The notes: generated by a model from the sequence alone, not told the origin. Counted from the stretch's first letter, positions 40,860 through 49,431 are shown. The stretch is DNA of 55,031 nucleotides from RUG12783 sp946409545 (GCA_946409545.1 CAMJWT010000014.1:1-55031); one strand, 5' to 3'. Translations and numbers: made by a program.

Positions 40860-43250
40860 ATGTACGATCATTTAGAAATTGAAAAGAAATGGCAAGAATA
40901 TTGGGGAAAGAATAAAACATTTAAAACCGATACTAAAGATTTTAGTAAACCAAAGTTTTATGCTCTTGATATGTTCCCATATCCAAGTGGTGTAGGATTA
41001 CATGCTGGTCATCCTGAAGGTTATACAGCAACTGATGTTGTATCACGTATGAAAAAGATGCAAGGATATAACGTTCTTCATCCAATGGGATATGATTCTT
41101 TTGGCTTACCTGCTGAACAATATGCAATTAAAACAGGTAATAATCCAGTAATTTTCACTGAAGAAAATATAAAGACTTTTAGAACACAATTAAAGTCATT
41201 AGGTTTTTCATATGATTGGGATAGAGAAATTGCTACAAGTGATCCTAAGTATTACAAATGGACTCAATGGATCTTTAAACAATTATTCCAAGATGGTTAT
41301 GCTAAATTAATAGAAATGCCTGTTAACTGGTGTGAAGAATTAGGTACAGTTCTTTCTAATGATGAAGTTATTGATGGTAAGAGTGAAAGAGGAGGATTTC
41401 CAGTAGTTCGTCGTAATATGAGACAATGGGTTATCGATATTCCTAAATATGCTGAAAGACTTTTGGATGGACTTGAATCTCTTGATTGGCCAGAATCAAC
41501 AAAAGAAATGCAAAGAAACTGGATAGGTAAAAGCATTGGTGCTGAAGTAACATTTAAGATAGCTGACTCTGATTATGATTTTACTGTCTTTACGACTCGT
41601 TGTGATACTTTATTTGGAGCAACATATTGTGTATTATCTCCAGAACATCCATTGGTTAATAAAATCGTAACTGAAGATAAGAAAAAAGAAGTAGAAGCTT
41701 ATCAAGAAGAATGTAAGAGTAAGAGTGATCTTGAAAGAACAGAACTTAATAAGGATAAAACTGGTGTCTTTACTGGTGCTTATGCTATTAATCCTGTTAA
41801 TGATACAAAGATTCCTATTTGGATAAGTGATTATGTTCTTATGACTTATGGAACAGGTGCTATTATGGCAGTACCAGCTCATGATGATCGTGATTATGAG
41901 TTCGCTAAAAAGTTTGATATTCCTATTATTCAAGTACTTGAAGGTGGAGATATAAGTAAGGAAGCATGGACTCAAGATGGCGTTCATATTAATTCAGGAT
42001 TCTTAGATGGTATGAACAAAGAAGATGCAATTAATAAAATGATTGAATTCTTAGAAGAAAGAGGAATTGGTTCTAAGAAAATAAATTATAGATTACGTGA
42101 ATGGATATTTGCTCGTCAAAGATATTGGGGAGAACCAGTACCAATTGTGCATATGGATAATGGTGATTGTGTTGCCTTATCTGATGATGAACTTCCATTA
42201 GTCTTACCAGTTATGGATGATTATAAAGGTCATAATGGACTTGCACCTCTTGAAAATGCAACTGAATGGAAGAATGTAGAAATTAATGGAGAACATGGTG
42301 TTAGGGAAACTAATACAATGCCAGGTTCAGCAGGATCTAGTTGGTATTTCTTACGTTATATTGATCCAGATAATGATAAAGAATTCTGTGACTATGAATT
42401 AATGAAACATTGGTTACCAGTAGACCTTTATATTGGTGGACCAGAGCATGCAGTAGGTCACTTACTATATTCACGTATGTGGAATAATTATTTATATGAT
42501 AAAGGGTTAGTACCTGTAGCTGAACCATTTAAGAAATTAGTTCATCAAGGAATGATCCTTGGTTCTAATGGTATTAAGATGGGTAAACGATTCCCTGAGT
42601 ATGTTGTTAACCCAAGTGATATTGTTAATGAATTTGGTGCTGATACTCTTAGAATGTACGAGATGTTCATGGGTCCTTTGGAAGCTGATAAACCATGGAA
42701 TAGTGAAGGTGTAAGAGGAAGTCGTAGATTCATTGAAAGAGTTTATAGATTATTCACTGAAAATGAAATAACTGATGAAGACAATAAAAACTTAGAGAAA
42801 GTTTATCATCAAACAGTTAAGAAGGTAACTAATGATTATGAAAATATTTCTATTAACACTGCTATTAGTCAATTAATGATTTTCATAAACGCATGTTATA
42901 AAGAAAAAGTATTAACAAAGAAATATATGGAAGGTTTCTTACAATTATTTAATCCTGTTTGTCCACATATAACTGAAGAGTTATGGGAAAAACTTGGTCA
43001 TAATGATTCCATTGCTAATTCTACTTGGCCAACATATGATGATGATTTAACCAAAGATGATACATATGAAATGGTTGTTCAAGTAAATGGTAAAGTACGT
43101 GGTAAGATGGAAGTATCTACAAGTACTACTAAAGAAGAAATGTTAGATTTAGCTAAAAAAATAGATAATGTTAAAAACTATTTAGATGGACATGAAGTTG
43201 TTAAAGAAATTGTAGTTCCTAATAAATTAGTTAATATCGTTGTTAAATAA
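40860..43250 (+). CDS. leuS: Leucyl-tRNA synthetase
   Basis: 796 aa. Class I synthetase that charges tRNA-Leu. H-A-G-H (about 43-46, in Y-P-S-G-V-G-L-H-A-G-H-P) is the HIGH-type motif; the CP1 editing domain spans about 220-400 with the conserved T-x-R-C-D-T-L-F-G block and D-D-R-D-Y-E-F-A metal/substrate motif; W-Y-F-L-R-Y and a T-M-P-G-S-A-G-S-S-W block follow. The KMSKS position reads K-M-G-K-R (about 569-573), a variant form. Anticodon-binding and C-terminal domains complete a normal-length enzyme. RBS GGAGG. Confidence 0.97.
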   Translation: MYDHLEIEKKWQEYWGKNKTFKTDTKDFSKPKFYALDMFPYPSGVGLHAGHPEGYTATDVVSRMKKMQGYNVLHPMGYDSFGLPAEQYAIKTGNNPVIFTEENIKTFRTQLKSLGFSYDWDREIATSDPKYYKWTQWIFKQLFQDGYAKLIEMPVNWCEELGTVLSNDEVIDGKSERGGFPVVRRNMRQWVIDIPKYAERLLDGLESLDWPESTKEMQRNWIGKSIGAEVTFKIADSDYDFTVFTTRCDTLFGATYCVLSPEHPLVNKIVTEDKKKEVEAYQEECKSKSDLERTELNKDKTGVFTGAYAINPVNDTKIPIWISDYVLMTYGTGAIMAVPAHDDRDYEFAKKFDIPIIQVLEGGDISKEAWTQDGVHINSGFLDGMNKEDAINKMIEFLEERGIGSKKINYRLREWIFARQRYWGEPVPIVHMDNGDCVALSDDELPLVLPVMDDYKGHNGLAPLENATEWKNVEINGEHGVRETNTMPGSAGSSWYFLRYIDPDNDKEFCDYELMKHWLPVDLYIGGPEHAVGHLLYSRMWNNYLYDKGLVPVAEPFKKLVHQGMILGSNGIKMGKRFPEYVVNPSDIVNEFGADTLRMYEMFMGPLEADKPWNSEGVRGSRRFIERVYRLFTENEITDEDNKNLEKVYHQTVKKVTNDYENISINTAISQLMIFINACYKEKVLTKKYMEGFLQLFNPVCPHITEELWEKLGHNDSIANSTWPTYDDDLTKDDTYEMVVQVNGKVRGKMEVSTSTTKEEMLDLAKKIDNVKNYLDGHEVVKEIVVPNKLVNIVVK

Positions 43251-43279
43251 AAAGAAAGTTTATACTTTCTTTTTTTTGT
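43251..43279 (+). terminator. leuS terminator
   Basis: AAAGAAAGT-TTAT-ACTTTCTTT followed by T. Confidence 0.9.
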
Positions 43280-43355
43280 AAATTAGACAATTAATTTAAT
43301 TTATGAAACATAATCATATATATTATTTATGTTATCATTAGAATAGGAGTAGTGT

Positions 43356-44927
43356 ATGAATGGTAAGAGTAATAAAACTAGTTCATTACCAGGTATTATC
43401 ATTATTGTCTTAATACTTGGTGTTATTGGTTATCTAATTATTAGTAATACAGATAATACATATATTAATAACAATACTAATAATAATAGTAATAATAGTA
43501 ATAACAGTAATAGTAATAATAGTAATAACAGTAATAGTAATGATAATAATCAAAACAATAATAGTTCAAATAATAACAACAATCAAAATACTAATATAGA
43601 ATTAAAAAGTATTAGTTTAAGTCCTAGTAGTAAAGAAATAAAAGTAGGAGATTCATTTACTCTAACTATTAATTATAATCCAACTAATACAACTAATAAA
43701 AAAGTTACATTAAAGACAAGTAATAAAAATGTTGCAACAATTGATAAAAATGGAACTGTTGTTGGCATAAAAGAAGGAACAGCAACTATAACTGTTACAA
43801 GTAGTAATGGTAAAACATCAACATGTACTGTAAAAGTAGTAGCTAATCAAAGTGATGAAAAATATGAAATAAAATATAATAAGAAAGCAGTAACTAAAAT
43901 AGTTGGGGAAAGACCGTTTAAAAATACATTAACTAATACAGGAAAGAATACTAATATTATCTATTCATCATCTAATAAAAAAGTAGCGATAGTTGATAAA
44001 GATGGTACTGTTAAATTAGTTGGTGTTGGTAAAACTACTATTACGGCAACGATTAATGATAAGAATTATAAAATGAAAAAAGCATCATATGAAGTGGTAG
44101 CTAACTTTAATCATATTGCGTATTCAAGTATAAAAAATTCTGGAAAAAAGATAAATTCTTTGGAACATATTAAATATGTTGTTCAAAATAAAAAGTTTAA
44201 TTCACTTAAAGTGGATTTACAACCAACTGAAGACGGATATTTAGTATTATGTCATGATGCAGGATTTACTTTGAACTGTGATATTAAAAAGAATAAAGAT
44301 TTATCTAATTGTAAAATAATTAATTATGATAAGAACAATAAAAATACAGTACCAATTAATAAGTTGACCAAGAGTCAAATAAAAAAACTAAAATATGCTA
44401 ATGGTAATACGGTAGCATTCTTAGATGATTATGTAAAAATAATGAATCAACATAAAGATAAATTATTATATATTACGGTTAGAAGTAATATCTTGAATAA
44501 GTATCCAAATAAAAAGTATAATACATACCTTGATTATTTCTTAGCTTCATTAGATAGTAATACAAAGAAAAGAACAATTATTAATTGTACAGCTTCTAAT
44601 GTAATACCTAAGATTAGGGATAGAGATAAAAAAATTATGGTAGCCCATGTTGTTAGTGATGCCAGTGGTAATATTAGTGCATCTCATGTTGATTATGCCC
44701 TTAAATATAATTGTATTCTTGTTTTATTTGTTTTTAGAGGTAAGACGCAACAACAAGCATTAAATACATTTAAAGGTGATGAATGGAATAAAAAATTAGT
44801 TGATAAAGCTCTAAGTAAAGGAGTTCCAGTATATACTGCAATTGTATCTGAAAAGAAATTTGTTACTGGTAATAATCTTGGACAATATGGCTTATCTGGT
44901 GCTCATATTACTACTTCGTTAGATTAA
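43356..44927 (+). CDS. BIG2 surface protein with a degenerate GDPD-like domain
   Basis: 523 aa. One N-terminal membrane helix (about 12-30), an Asn/Ser/Gln-only linker (about 38-78), a BIG2 domain (about 82-165), a second Ig-like module (about 170-250), then a TIM-barrel-like region (about 252-523) similar to glycerophosphodiester phosphodiesterases. The family's first catalytic block, I-A-H-R-G, reads I-A-Y-S-S; the E-x-D metal pair reads K-V-D; the second block, D-G-Y-L-V-L-C-H-D, keeps its His. Loss of one catalytic His and one metal ligand suggests no normal activity. RBS AGGAGTAG. Own promoter (TGT-TATCAT near 43334) and terminator. Confidence 0.72.
   Translation: MNGKSNKTSSLPGIIIIVLILGVIGYLIISNTDNTYINNNTNNNSNNSNNSNSNNSNNSNSNDNNQNNNSSNNNNNQNTNIELKSISLSPSSKEIKVGDSFTLTINYNPTNTTNKKVTLKTSNKNVATIDKNGTVVGIKEGTATITVTSSNGKTSTCTVKVVANQSDEKYEIKYNKKAVTKIVGERPFKNTLTNTGKNTNIIYSSSNKKVAIVDKDGTVKLVGVGKTTITATINDKNYKMKKASYEVVANFNHIAYSSIKNSGKKINSLEHIKYVVQNKKFNSLKVDLQPTEDGYLVLCHDAGFTLNCDIKKNKDLSNCKIINYDKNNKNTVPINKLTKSQIKKLKYANGNTVAFLDDYVKIMNQHKDKLLYITVRSNILNKYPNKKYNTYLDYFLASLDSNTKKRTIINCTASNVIPKIRDRDKKIMVAHVVSDASGNISASHVDYALKYNCILVLFVFRGKTQQQALNTFKGDEWNKKLVDKALSKGVPVYTAIVSEKKFVTGNNLGQYGLSGAHITTSLD
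43463..43595 (+). repeat. Asn/Ser codon repeat tract
   Basis: Degenerate tandem AATAGTAAT-type units coding the Asn/Ser linker of the surface protein. Such tracts are prone to slippage in multiples of three codons, so linker length may vary between strains. Confidence 0.75.
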
Positions 44928-44938
44928 TAATAGTGTTA

Positions 44939-44976
44939 AAAAAGTTGAAATGGTTTATTTCTTTTCAACTTTTTTG
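44939..44976 (+). terminator. Terminator before the DUF368 gene
   Basis: AAAAAGTTGAAA (44939-44950) pairs with TTTCAACTTTTT (44963-44974). An extended -10 for the next gene, TGA-TATAAT (44975-44983), begins within its T tail. Confidence 0.88.
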
Positions 44977-44983
44977 ATATAAT
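44975..44983 (+). promoter_or_regulatory. Extended -10 of the DUF368 gene
   Basis: TGA-TATAAT directly abutting the preceding terminator; -35 weak (TTATTT at 44955). Confidence 0.6.
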
Positions 44984-44998
44984 GATATAGAGGTTTTT

Positions 44999-45835
44999 AT
45001 GAAAAATATAATTTTAATTATTAAAGGATTAATTGTAGCACTTGCTAATATTATACCTGGAGTATCTGGTGGAACACTTATGATAACTTTAGGTATCTAT
45101 GAGGAGATTATTGATATTATTAGTCATCCATTTAAGAATTTAAAAAACAATTGGAAGTTTATTTTATTTATTGGAATAGGAGTAGTTTCAGGTGTTCTTG
45201 TATTTAGTAAATTAATTAAATATTCATTAGAACATTTTCCACTTGCAACACCACTTTTCTTTATGGGATTAGTATTAGGTGGTATTCCATTATTATTAAA
45301 AAAGGGTAAAGTAAAAGATAATATAAAAGTTAGTAATATTATTATTATGTTATTAACTTTTGGAATAGTTCTTTTATTTGCTTTATTAAAAAGTGGGGAT
45401 AATGTTGTAACAATTATTTTAAATTTTAAAGGAATACTATTACTATTCTTAGTTGGTATGATAGCAGCCTCAAGTATGATTATTCCTGGTATTAGTGGTA
45501 GTTTTATGTTAATGTTAATGGGCTATTATAAACCAATTATTGATACTATTAGTAACTTAACTAAATTTAATAACTTATGGGATAATTTAAAAGTATTAAT
45601 TCCTTTTGGAGTTGGTATTATTGTAGGTATTGTTTTAGTTGCTAAAATAATAGAATACTTATTAAAGAAATTTGAAATAAAAACATATTTTGGAGTAATT
45701 GGTTTTGTTCTTGCAAGTATTATTGCAATTCTTATCCCTTTATTTAAAGTTGATATAAAAATAGTTGAATTAATAATAGGTATTATCTTAATGATAATAG
45801 GTTCTTTTGCTACTTATAAAATCTCTAATAAATAA
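44999..45835 (+). CDS. DUF368 membrane protein (polyprenyl-phosphate transporter family)
   Basis: 278 aa, about eight membrane helices. Two inverted-repeat-like signature segments are visible: A-N-I-I-P-G-V-S-G-G-T-L (about 17-28) and S-M-I-I-P-G-I-S-G-S-F-M (about 159-170), the hallmark of DUF368. Family knowledge: DUF368 includes PopT, which returns undecaprenyl phosphate across the membrane for reuse in wall and teichoic acid synthesis. RBS AGAGG. It fits with MraY, which uses that carrier. Confidence 0.9.
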   Translation: MKNIILIIKGLIVALANIIPGVSGGTLMITLGIYEEIIDIISHPFKNLKNNWKFILFIGIGVVSGVLVFSKLIKYSLEHFPLATPLFFMGLVLGGIPLLLKKGKVKDNIKVSNIIIMLLTFGIVLLFALLKSGDNVVTIILNFKGILLLFLVGMIAASSMIIPGISGSFMLMLMGYYKPIIDTISNLTKFNNLWDNLKVLIPFGVGIIVGIVLVAKIIEYLLKKFEIKTYFGVIGFVLASIIAILIPLFKVDIKIVELIIGIILMIIGSFATYKISNK

Positions 45836-45883
45836 TGATTTTATAAATAGAAAAAAATATGTTATATTTAAAAGGGAGTATAT

Positions 45884-46597
45884 ATGGATATAAATTTAAC
45901 TAAAAAAGAAATAGAAGATTATAATAATGAAATTAGAGCTTATAACGCAATGAGTGATTTTGAAGAAGAACTTAATGATGATCGTAGTATTTCTGTTGAT
46001 GAATTTATGATTAGTGAAGGCGTTACATATCTTCTTGATATGGCAAAGAAAAATGAACCATATATAAGTGATGATTTAAAGAGTTGTATGGTAGATGGCT
46101 GTCACTTTGAAGGTTTTGATTTTCGTATAAAGTCAATTAATAGATTAAGAGAAAAATTACTTTATGATACAAAGAATGTATATTCAGGTGATTATGTAAA
46201 AGCTACTAATCATTTATATGATACATTACGTTATACCATCATTCTTCCATTTGAAAATCATTTTGAATACCTAAACAATTTCTTAAATGAACTTCTTGAT
46301 ATGGATTATACTTTAGTAAGAGTTAAAAATAGATGGAAAGAAGATTATTGTAAGGGAGTAACGGTTGTTTTAAAGAATGCTGATAATATTCCATTTGAAT
46401 TACAATTTCATACCCAAGAAAATTATGATATGAAAGAAATATATTCAAGAGAACCTTATAAACTATTTCGTAATCAAAAGGCACCTGCTGATTTAAGAGA
46501 TAAAGCTAATCGCTTAAGAGTCTATTATCATAGTAAGGTAAGATTACCAGAAGGGGCTTTAAGTTACGAATTTAAAAGAAATAGTATGGTGAAATAA
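45884..46597 (+). CDS. RelA/SpoT-type synthetase-domain protein
   Basis: A 237-aa single-domain protein. F-R-I-K-S-I-N-R-L-R-E-K-L (79-91) fits the R-x-K-S...K motif of (p)ppGpp synthetases; L-Y-D-T-L-R-Y-T-I (111-119) supplies the metal Asp113 with R116; P-F-E-L-Q-F-H-T (170-177) matches the E-x-Q-x-R/H-T block with Glu172. No hydrolase, TGS or ACT domain, so it is in the small alarmone synthetase/RelA-like toxin size class. The G-loop region is divergent (Y-C-K-G-V-T-V-V where Y-R-G-I-H is usual), so the product and even pppGpp synthesis are unsure. RBS AAAGGGAG. Single-gene unit with a strong terminator. Confidence 0.75.
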   Translation: MDINLTKKEIEDYNNEIRAYNAMSDFEEELNDDRSISVDEFMISEGVTYLLDMAKKNEPYISDDLKSCMVDGCHFEGFDFRIKSINRLREKLLYDTKNVYSGDYVKATNHLYDTLRYTIILPFENHFEYLNNFLNELLDMDYTLVRVKNRWKEDYCKGVTVVLKNADNIPFELQFHTQENYDMKEIYSREPYKLFRNQKAPADLRDKANRLRVYYHSKVRLPEGALSYEFKRNSMVK

Positions 46598-46625
46598 TCA
46601 AACCAAAATGGTTTGATTTTTTCTT
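46596..46625 (+). terminator. Terminator of the RelA-like gene
   Basis: AATCAAACC (46596-46604) pairs with GGTTTGATT (46610-46618), followed by T. Part of the stop codon is in the stem. Confidence 0.9.
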
Positions 46626-46644
46626 TTGATAACGGCCAATTATA

Positions 46645-46673
46645 TTGACAAAAAGGACTATATTCATTAAAAT
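46645..46673 (+). promoter_or_regulatory. gpsB-rnpB promoter
   Basis: -35 TTGACA (46645-46650), 17 bp, -10 TAAAAT (46668-46673). Confidence 0.8.
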
Positions 46674-46698
46674 AATAAATGAAAGAACGGTGATTGTA

Positions 46699-47016
46699 AT
46701 GAATAAGAATTTGATTAAATATACACCAAAGGATATCTTACAAAAAGAGTTTAAAATAGATACCCGTGGTTTTTGCTTGAAGGAAGTCGATCAATATTTA
46801 GATGACATAATTAAAGATTATCAAGCTTATGATAAAATTATTGATGAACTAGAAGAAGAAAATAAAAAAATGAGTGATGAAATTCTTAATCTTAAACAAG
46901 AAATACGTGATTTACGTGGAGCTCTTGATAGTAGACCACAAGAAAGTATTAATAATTTAGATGTATTAAGAAGATTATCACAACTTGAAAAAATAGTTTA
47001 TGGAAAGGAAGAATAA
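46699..47016 (+). CDS. gpsB: Cell-division protein GpsB (DivIVA family)
   Basis: A 105-aa peripheral membrane coiled-coil protein that coordinates wall synthesis at the septum. T-R-G-F-C-L-K-E-V-D-Q-Y-L-D (about 22-35) is the DivIVA/GpsB membrane-binding block with the Arg-Gly-Phe loop; a coiled coil runs to about 80; a short C-terminal helix pair ends L-R-R-L-S-Q-L-E-K-I-V. GGTG six bases before ATG; an upstream in-frame TTG coincides with the -35 box and is rejected. It is immediately upstream of rnpB, as in Bacillus. Confidence 0.92.
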   Translation: MNKNLIKYTPKDILQKEFKIDTRGFCLKEVDQYLDDIIKDYQAYDKIIDELEEENKKMSDEILNLKQEIRDLRGALDSRPQESINNLDVLRRLSQLEKIVYGKEE

Positions 47017-47360
47017 AATACTTTGACAAACGCTATAATCTAGTGTTATAGAGGAAAGTCCATGCTCACAAAAGCTGAGATGCTTTTAGTGTTTGTGCCA
47101 GGGGAAAAAATAACCCTGGGTAACCTCGTGTTAACGGCGATGAAATGACCTAAGGCTTTGCTATGGTTAAAGTAGTCATAAAGTGCTATAGTGATGAAGA
47201 ATCTGGAAACGGAGGAAGTGGAACATAGTAAACCCCACAAGTGAGAAACCCAAATTTTGGTAGGGGAGCTTAAGGAAGGGAATCAAACTGACCTTGGGAT
47301 CGTAAGATAGATAAATGTTTGTCACCAGTAATGGTACAGAACATGGCTTATAAAGTATTT
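47017..47360 (+). ncRNA. rnpB: RNase P RNA (type B)
   Basis: The catalytic RNA of tRNA 5' maturation. P1 forms from AATACTTT (47017-47024) and AAAGTATT (47352-47359), followed by T7. Conserved cores are clear: GAGGAAAGTCCATGCTC near the 5' end, AGAAACCC in the middle, and ACAGAACATGGCTTATA at the 3' end. It begins right at the gpsB stop, so it may be processed from the gpsB transcript. Confidence 0.97.
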
Positions 47361-47376
47361 TTTTTATATAAGAAAA

Positions 47377-47874
47377 ATGAAGGAGATTGGCGAAGAATTA
47401 CGACAGCTTAGAAAAAAAAGTGGTGTTGATATTAGTGAAGCAAGTCATGATTTAAATATTTCTGAAGTGGAACTTGAATGTATTGAAGCAGGTAATGCTA
47501 AAGCTTTTAAAGATATTTATGAATTAAAAGGTAAAGTAAAAACTTATGCTAAATACTTAGGTTTAAATGAAGAAAAAATAGATGATGACTTCAACGATTT
47601 TTTATTTGAAAAAACTTCTAAAATATCAATCGATGATATCAAAAAAATAAAAGAAGAAAAGAAAAAAGAAAATAGTGAGGAAGAAGATCGTGTATCATCT
47701 CCTTATACAAAAATAAAAATGAATCGACATGAGGTTGCACCAATTATATTTGCGATCGTCATACTTCTTTTAATTGCGGTTGTAGTTTATGTAGTATTAA
47801 AAAATGTAAAACCAAAGAACGATATTGTTAGAGAATTAAACATTATGGAGGGTTTATATGAATTTACCAAATAA
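47377..47874 (+). CDS. RodZ-like HTH membrane protein, short form
   Basis: 165 aa. N-terminal Cro/C1-type HTH (about 1-70, I-G-E-E-L-R-Q-L-R-K-K-S-G-V-D-I-S-E-A-S), a charged linker, and one membrane helix (about 122-140), as in RodZ/YmfM, which links MreB to the wall machinery. The extracellular beta domain of longer RodZ proteins is missing: only about 23 residues follow the helix. No Shine-Dalgarno precedes the ATG; AAGGAG lies inside codons 2-3. It overlaps pgsA by 17 bases, the same order as ymfM-pgsA in Bacillus. Confidence 0.82.
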   Translation: MKEIGEELRQLRKKSGVDISEASHDLNISEVELECIEAGNAKAFKDIYELKGKVKTYAKYLGLNEEKIDDDFNDFLFEKTSKISIDDIKKIKEEKKKENSEEEDRVSSPYTKIKMNRHEVAPIIFAIVILLLIAVVVYVVLKNVKPKNDIVRELNIMEGLYEFTK

Positions 47875-48436
47875 AATAACATTATCGAGAATCTTTTTAA
47901 CAGTGTTCTTGATAATATTTCTACTTTTTCCTTTTTATAGTGTAGGTATTGTATTTCCAAAATTTGATATTGGAGGAATCGTAGTAGATTTAAAATATTT
48001 AATAGCTGGTTTATTATTTATCATAGCAGCTTTAACAGATTTTATTGATGGAAGATTAGCAAGAAAAAGAAACTTAGTAACTGATACAGGTAAAATGCTT
48101 GATGCGATTGCTGATAAAGTATTAGTTAATTCGGTATTAATTATTTTTGCTGCTAATGGATTTATTCATCCAGTAGTTGCTGTTATTTATATTTTCCGTG
48201 ATGAAGTAGTTAATGCTTTAAGAATGCATTCAGCTAAACAAGGAGTTGTAGTTCCTGCTAGTATCACTGGTAAGATTAAAACATTCGCCATGATGACTGG
48301 TTTATCATTAATGTTTTTCTACAACATACCATTTGAGTTAATTAATGTTCATGTTGATGAATTTTTAATCTACTTTGCAACAGTTATGTCTGTTGTATCA
48401 GGTGTTGAATATTATCGCGCTATAATGAAAAAATAA
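47858..48436 (+). CDS. pgsA: CDP-diacylglycerol-glycerol-3-phosphate phosphatidyltransferase PgsA
   Basis: A 192-aa membrane enzyme that makes phosphatidylglycerol phosphate from CdsA's CDP-diacylglycerol. The CDP-alcohol phosphotransferase motif D-G-x2-A-R-x8-G-x3-D-x3-D is intact at about 64-87 (D-G-R-L-A-R ... G-K-M-L-D-A-I-A-D). About five helices. GGAGG before the ATG, inside the end of the rodZ-like gene. Its product feeds LtaS. Confidence 0.96.
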   Translation: MNLPNKITLSRIFLTVFLIIFLLFPFYSVGIVFPKFDIGGIVVDLKYLIAGLLFIIAALTDFIDGRLARKRNLVTDTGKMLDAIADKVLVNSVLIIFAANGFIHPVVAVIYIFRDEVVNALRMHSAKQGVVVPASITGKIKTFAMMTGLSLMFFYNIPFELINVHVDEFLIYFATVMSVVSGVEYYRAIMKK

Positions 48437-48490
48437 AAGTTGCAATAAAAATTATTAAATAGTAAAATATTAATTACAAGGAGTGGTTTT

Positions 48491-48712
48491 ATGTTGTGGC
48501 ATGATATTTTAATGATTGTCATTGGTTTAATTGCAGGTGGTGTCATTGGTTTCTTTGTATCAAGAAAAGTAATGGAAAGATATTTAATGAAGAATCCACC
48601 TATTAATGAAGAAATGATTAAAGCTTTAATGAGTGGTATGGGTAGAACTCCAAACCAAAAACAAATAAATCAAATGATGAAACAAATGCAAAATGTTAAT
48701 AAGAAAAAATAA
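48491..48712 (+). CDS. YneF-family (UPF0154) small membrane protein
   Basis: 73 aa. One N-terminal membrane helix (about 4-24, I-G-L-I-A-G-G-V-I-G-F-F) and a conserved cytoplasmic part N-P-P-I-N-E-E-M-I-K-A-L-M-x-x-M-G-R-T-P, diagnostic for UPF0154. Function unknown. RBS AAGGAG. Confidence 0.93.
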   Translation: MLWHDILMIVIGLIAGGVIGFFVSRKVMERYLMKNPPINEEMIKALMSGMGRTPNQKQINQMMKQMQNVNKKK

Positions 48713-48721
48713 ATCATAAGA

Positions 48722-48898
48722 AAGATAATAATAGTAATTTTATTTATAGAGAGTAACTGCTTGGTGGAAAGTTATAATAAAACCTATTTATCTCCTTTCT
48801 AGAGGATTTAATAAATCCCGGGATGACCGTTATCAAATTAAGTTATAAAAAGGATGGTACCGTCTAATAAGACTCCTTCACGTACCATTCTTTTTTTT
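48722..48898 (+). ncRNA. T-box leader of the HD gene and serS
   Basis: T-box AAGGATGGTACCG (48850-48862) and Stem I apical segment AGAGAGTAACTGCTTGGTGG are canonical. The terminator pairs 48852-48860 with 48882-48890 before eight T, so it uses the T-box bases themselves. TCT and TCC (both Ser) lie in the 3' strand of Stem I as possible specifiers. No clear promoter was found between yneF and the leader. Confidence 0.93.
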
Positions 48899-48912
48899 AT
48901 TTTGGAGGATGT

Positions 48913-49431
48913 ATGTTAAAAGAATATTTTAGTGAAGAAGAATATGAGTTATTAAAAAATAATGATAATCTAATTTATAAAAGTTTAGAGATTGTAACAA
49001 GACTATTTGATAATCAAGTAGATAAAGGTGGTATGCCTTATACCATTCATTTACTAAAGGTATATGGAGGAGTAGATGATTATCTAGAAAAAGTTTGTGC
49101 GCTTTTGCATGATGTTGTAGAAGATACAGATGTTACTTTTGAAGACTTAAGTGATATTGGTTTTCCAAGTGAAGTAATTGATGTATTAAAGATTCTAACA
49201 AAACCACATGGAGCTGATTATCAAGTTTATATCGATGGTATTGTAAATAGCAATAATGTTCATGCAATGAATATTAAACTCTCGGACTTAAGACACAATA
49301 TGGATATTAAAAGAATTGTTAATCCAACAGTTAATGATTATGAAAGAGTTAATAAAAGATATGCACCAGCATATTCTAAAATACAAAATAAATTAAATGA
49401 ATTAAAGGAGAATGAAAATGTTAGACATTAA
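48913..49431 (+). CDS. HD-domain alarmone-hydrolase-like protein (MESH1/SpoT type)
   Basis: 172 aa. The HD hydrolase pattern of SpoT/MESH1 is complete: M-P-Y-T-I-H46, L-L-H66-D67-V-V-E70-D71-T, and I-K-L-S-D125-L-R-H-N-M. These ligate Mn2+ and bind ppGpp in that family. No synthetase part, so it is a small alarmone hydrolase candidate; a nucleotide phosphohydrolase of another kind is possible. RBS GGAGG, directly after the seryl T-box, and overlapping serS by 14 bases, so it is cotranscribed and coupled with serS. Confidence 0.82.
   Translation: MLKEYFSEEEYELLKNNDNLIYKSLEIVTRLFDNQVDKGGMPYTIHLLKVYGGVDDYLEKVCALLHDVVEDTDVTFEDLSDIGFPSEVIDVLKILTKPHGADYQVYIDGIVNSNNVHAMNIKLSDLRHNMDIKRIVNPTVNDYERVNKRYAPAYSKIQNKLNELKENENVRH

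Noticed and set aside
43463..43595. CRISPR-like repeats
   Set aside because: A short codon repeat within a gene, without spacers or cas genes. No CRISPR array was seen in the window.
46645..46698. Longer GpsB start
   Set aside because: The TTG overlaps the -35 box; GGTG and the domain start support 46699.
47023..47038. Promoter TTGACA...TATAAT before rnpB
   Set aside because: The boxes are only five bases apart, and the sequence is the P1/P2 region of the RNA itself.
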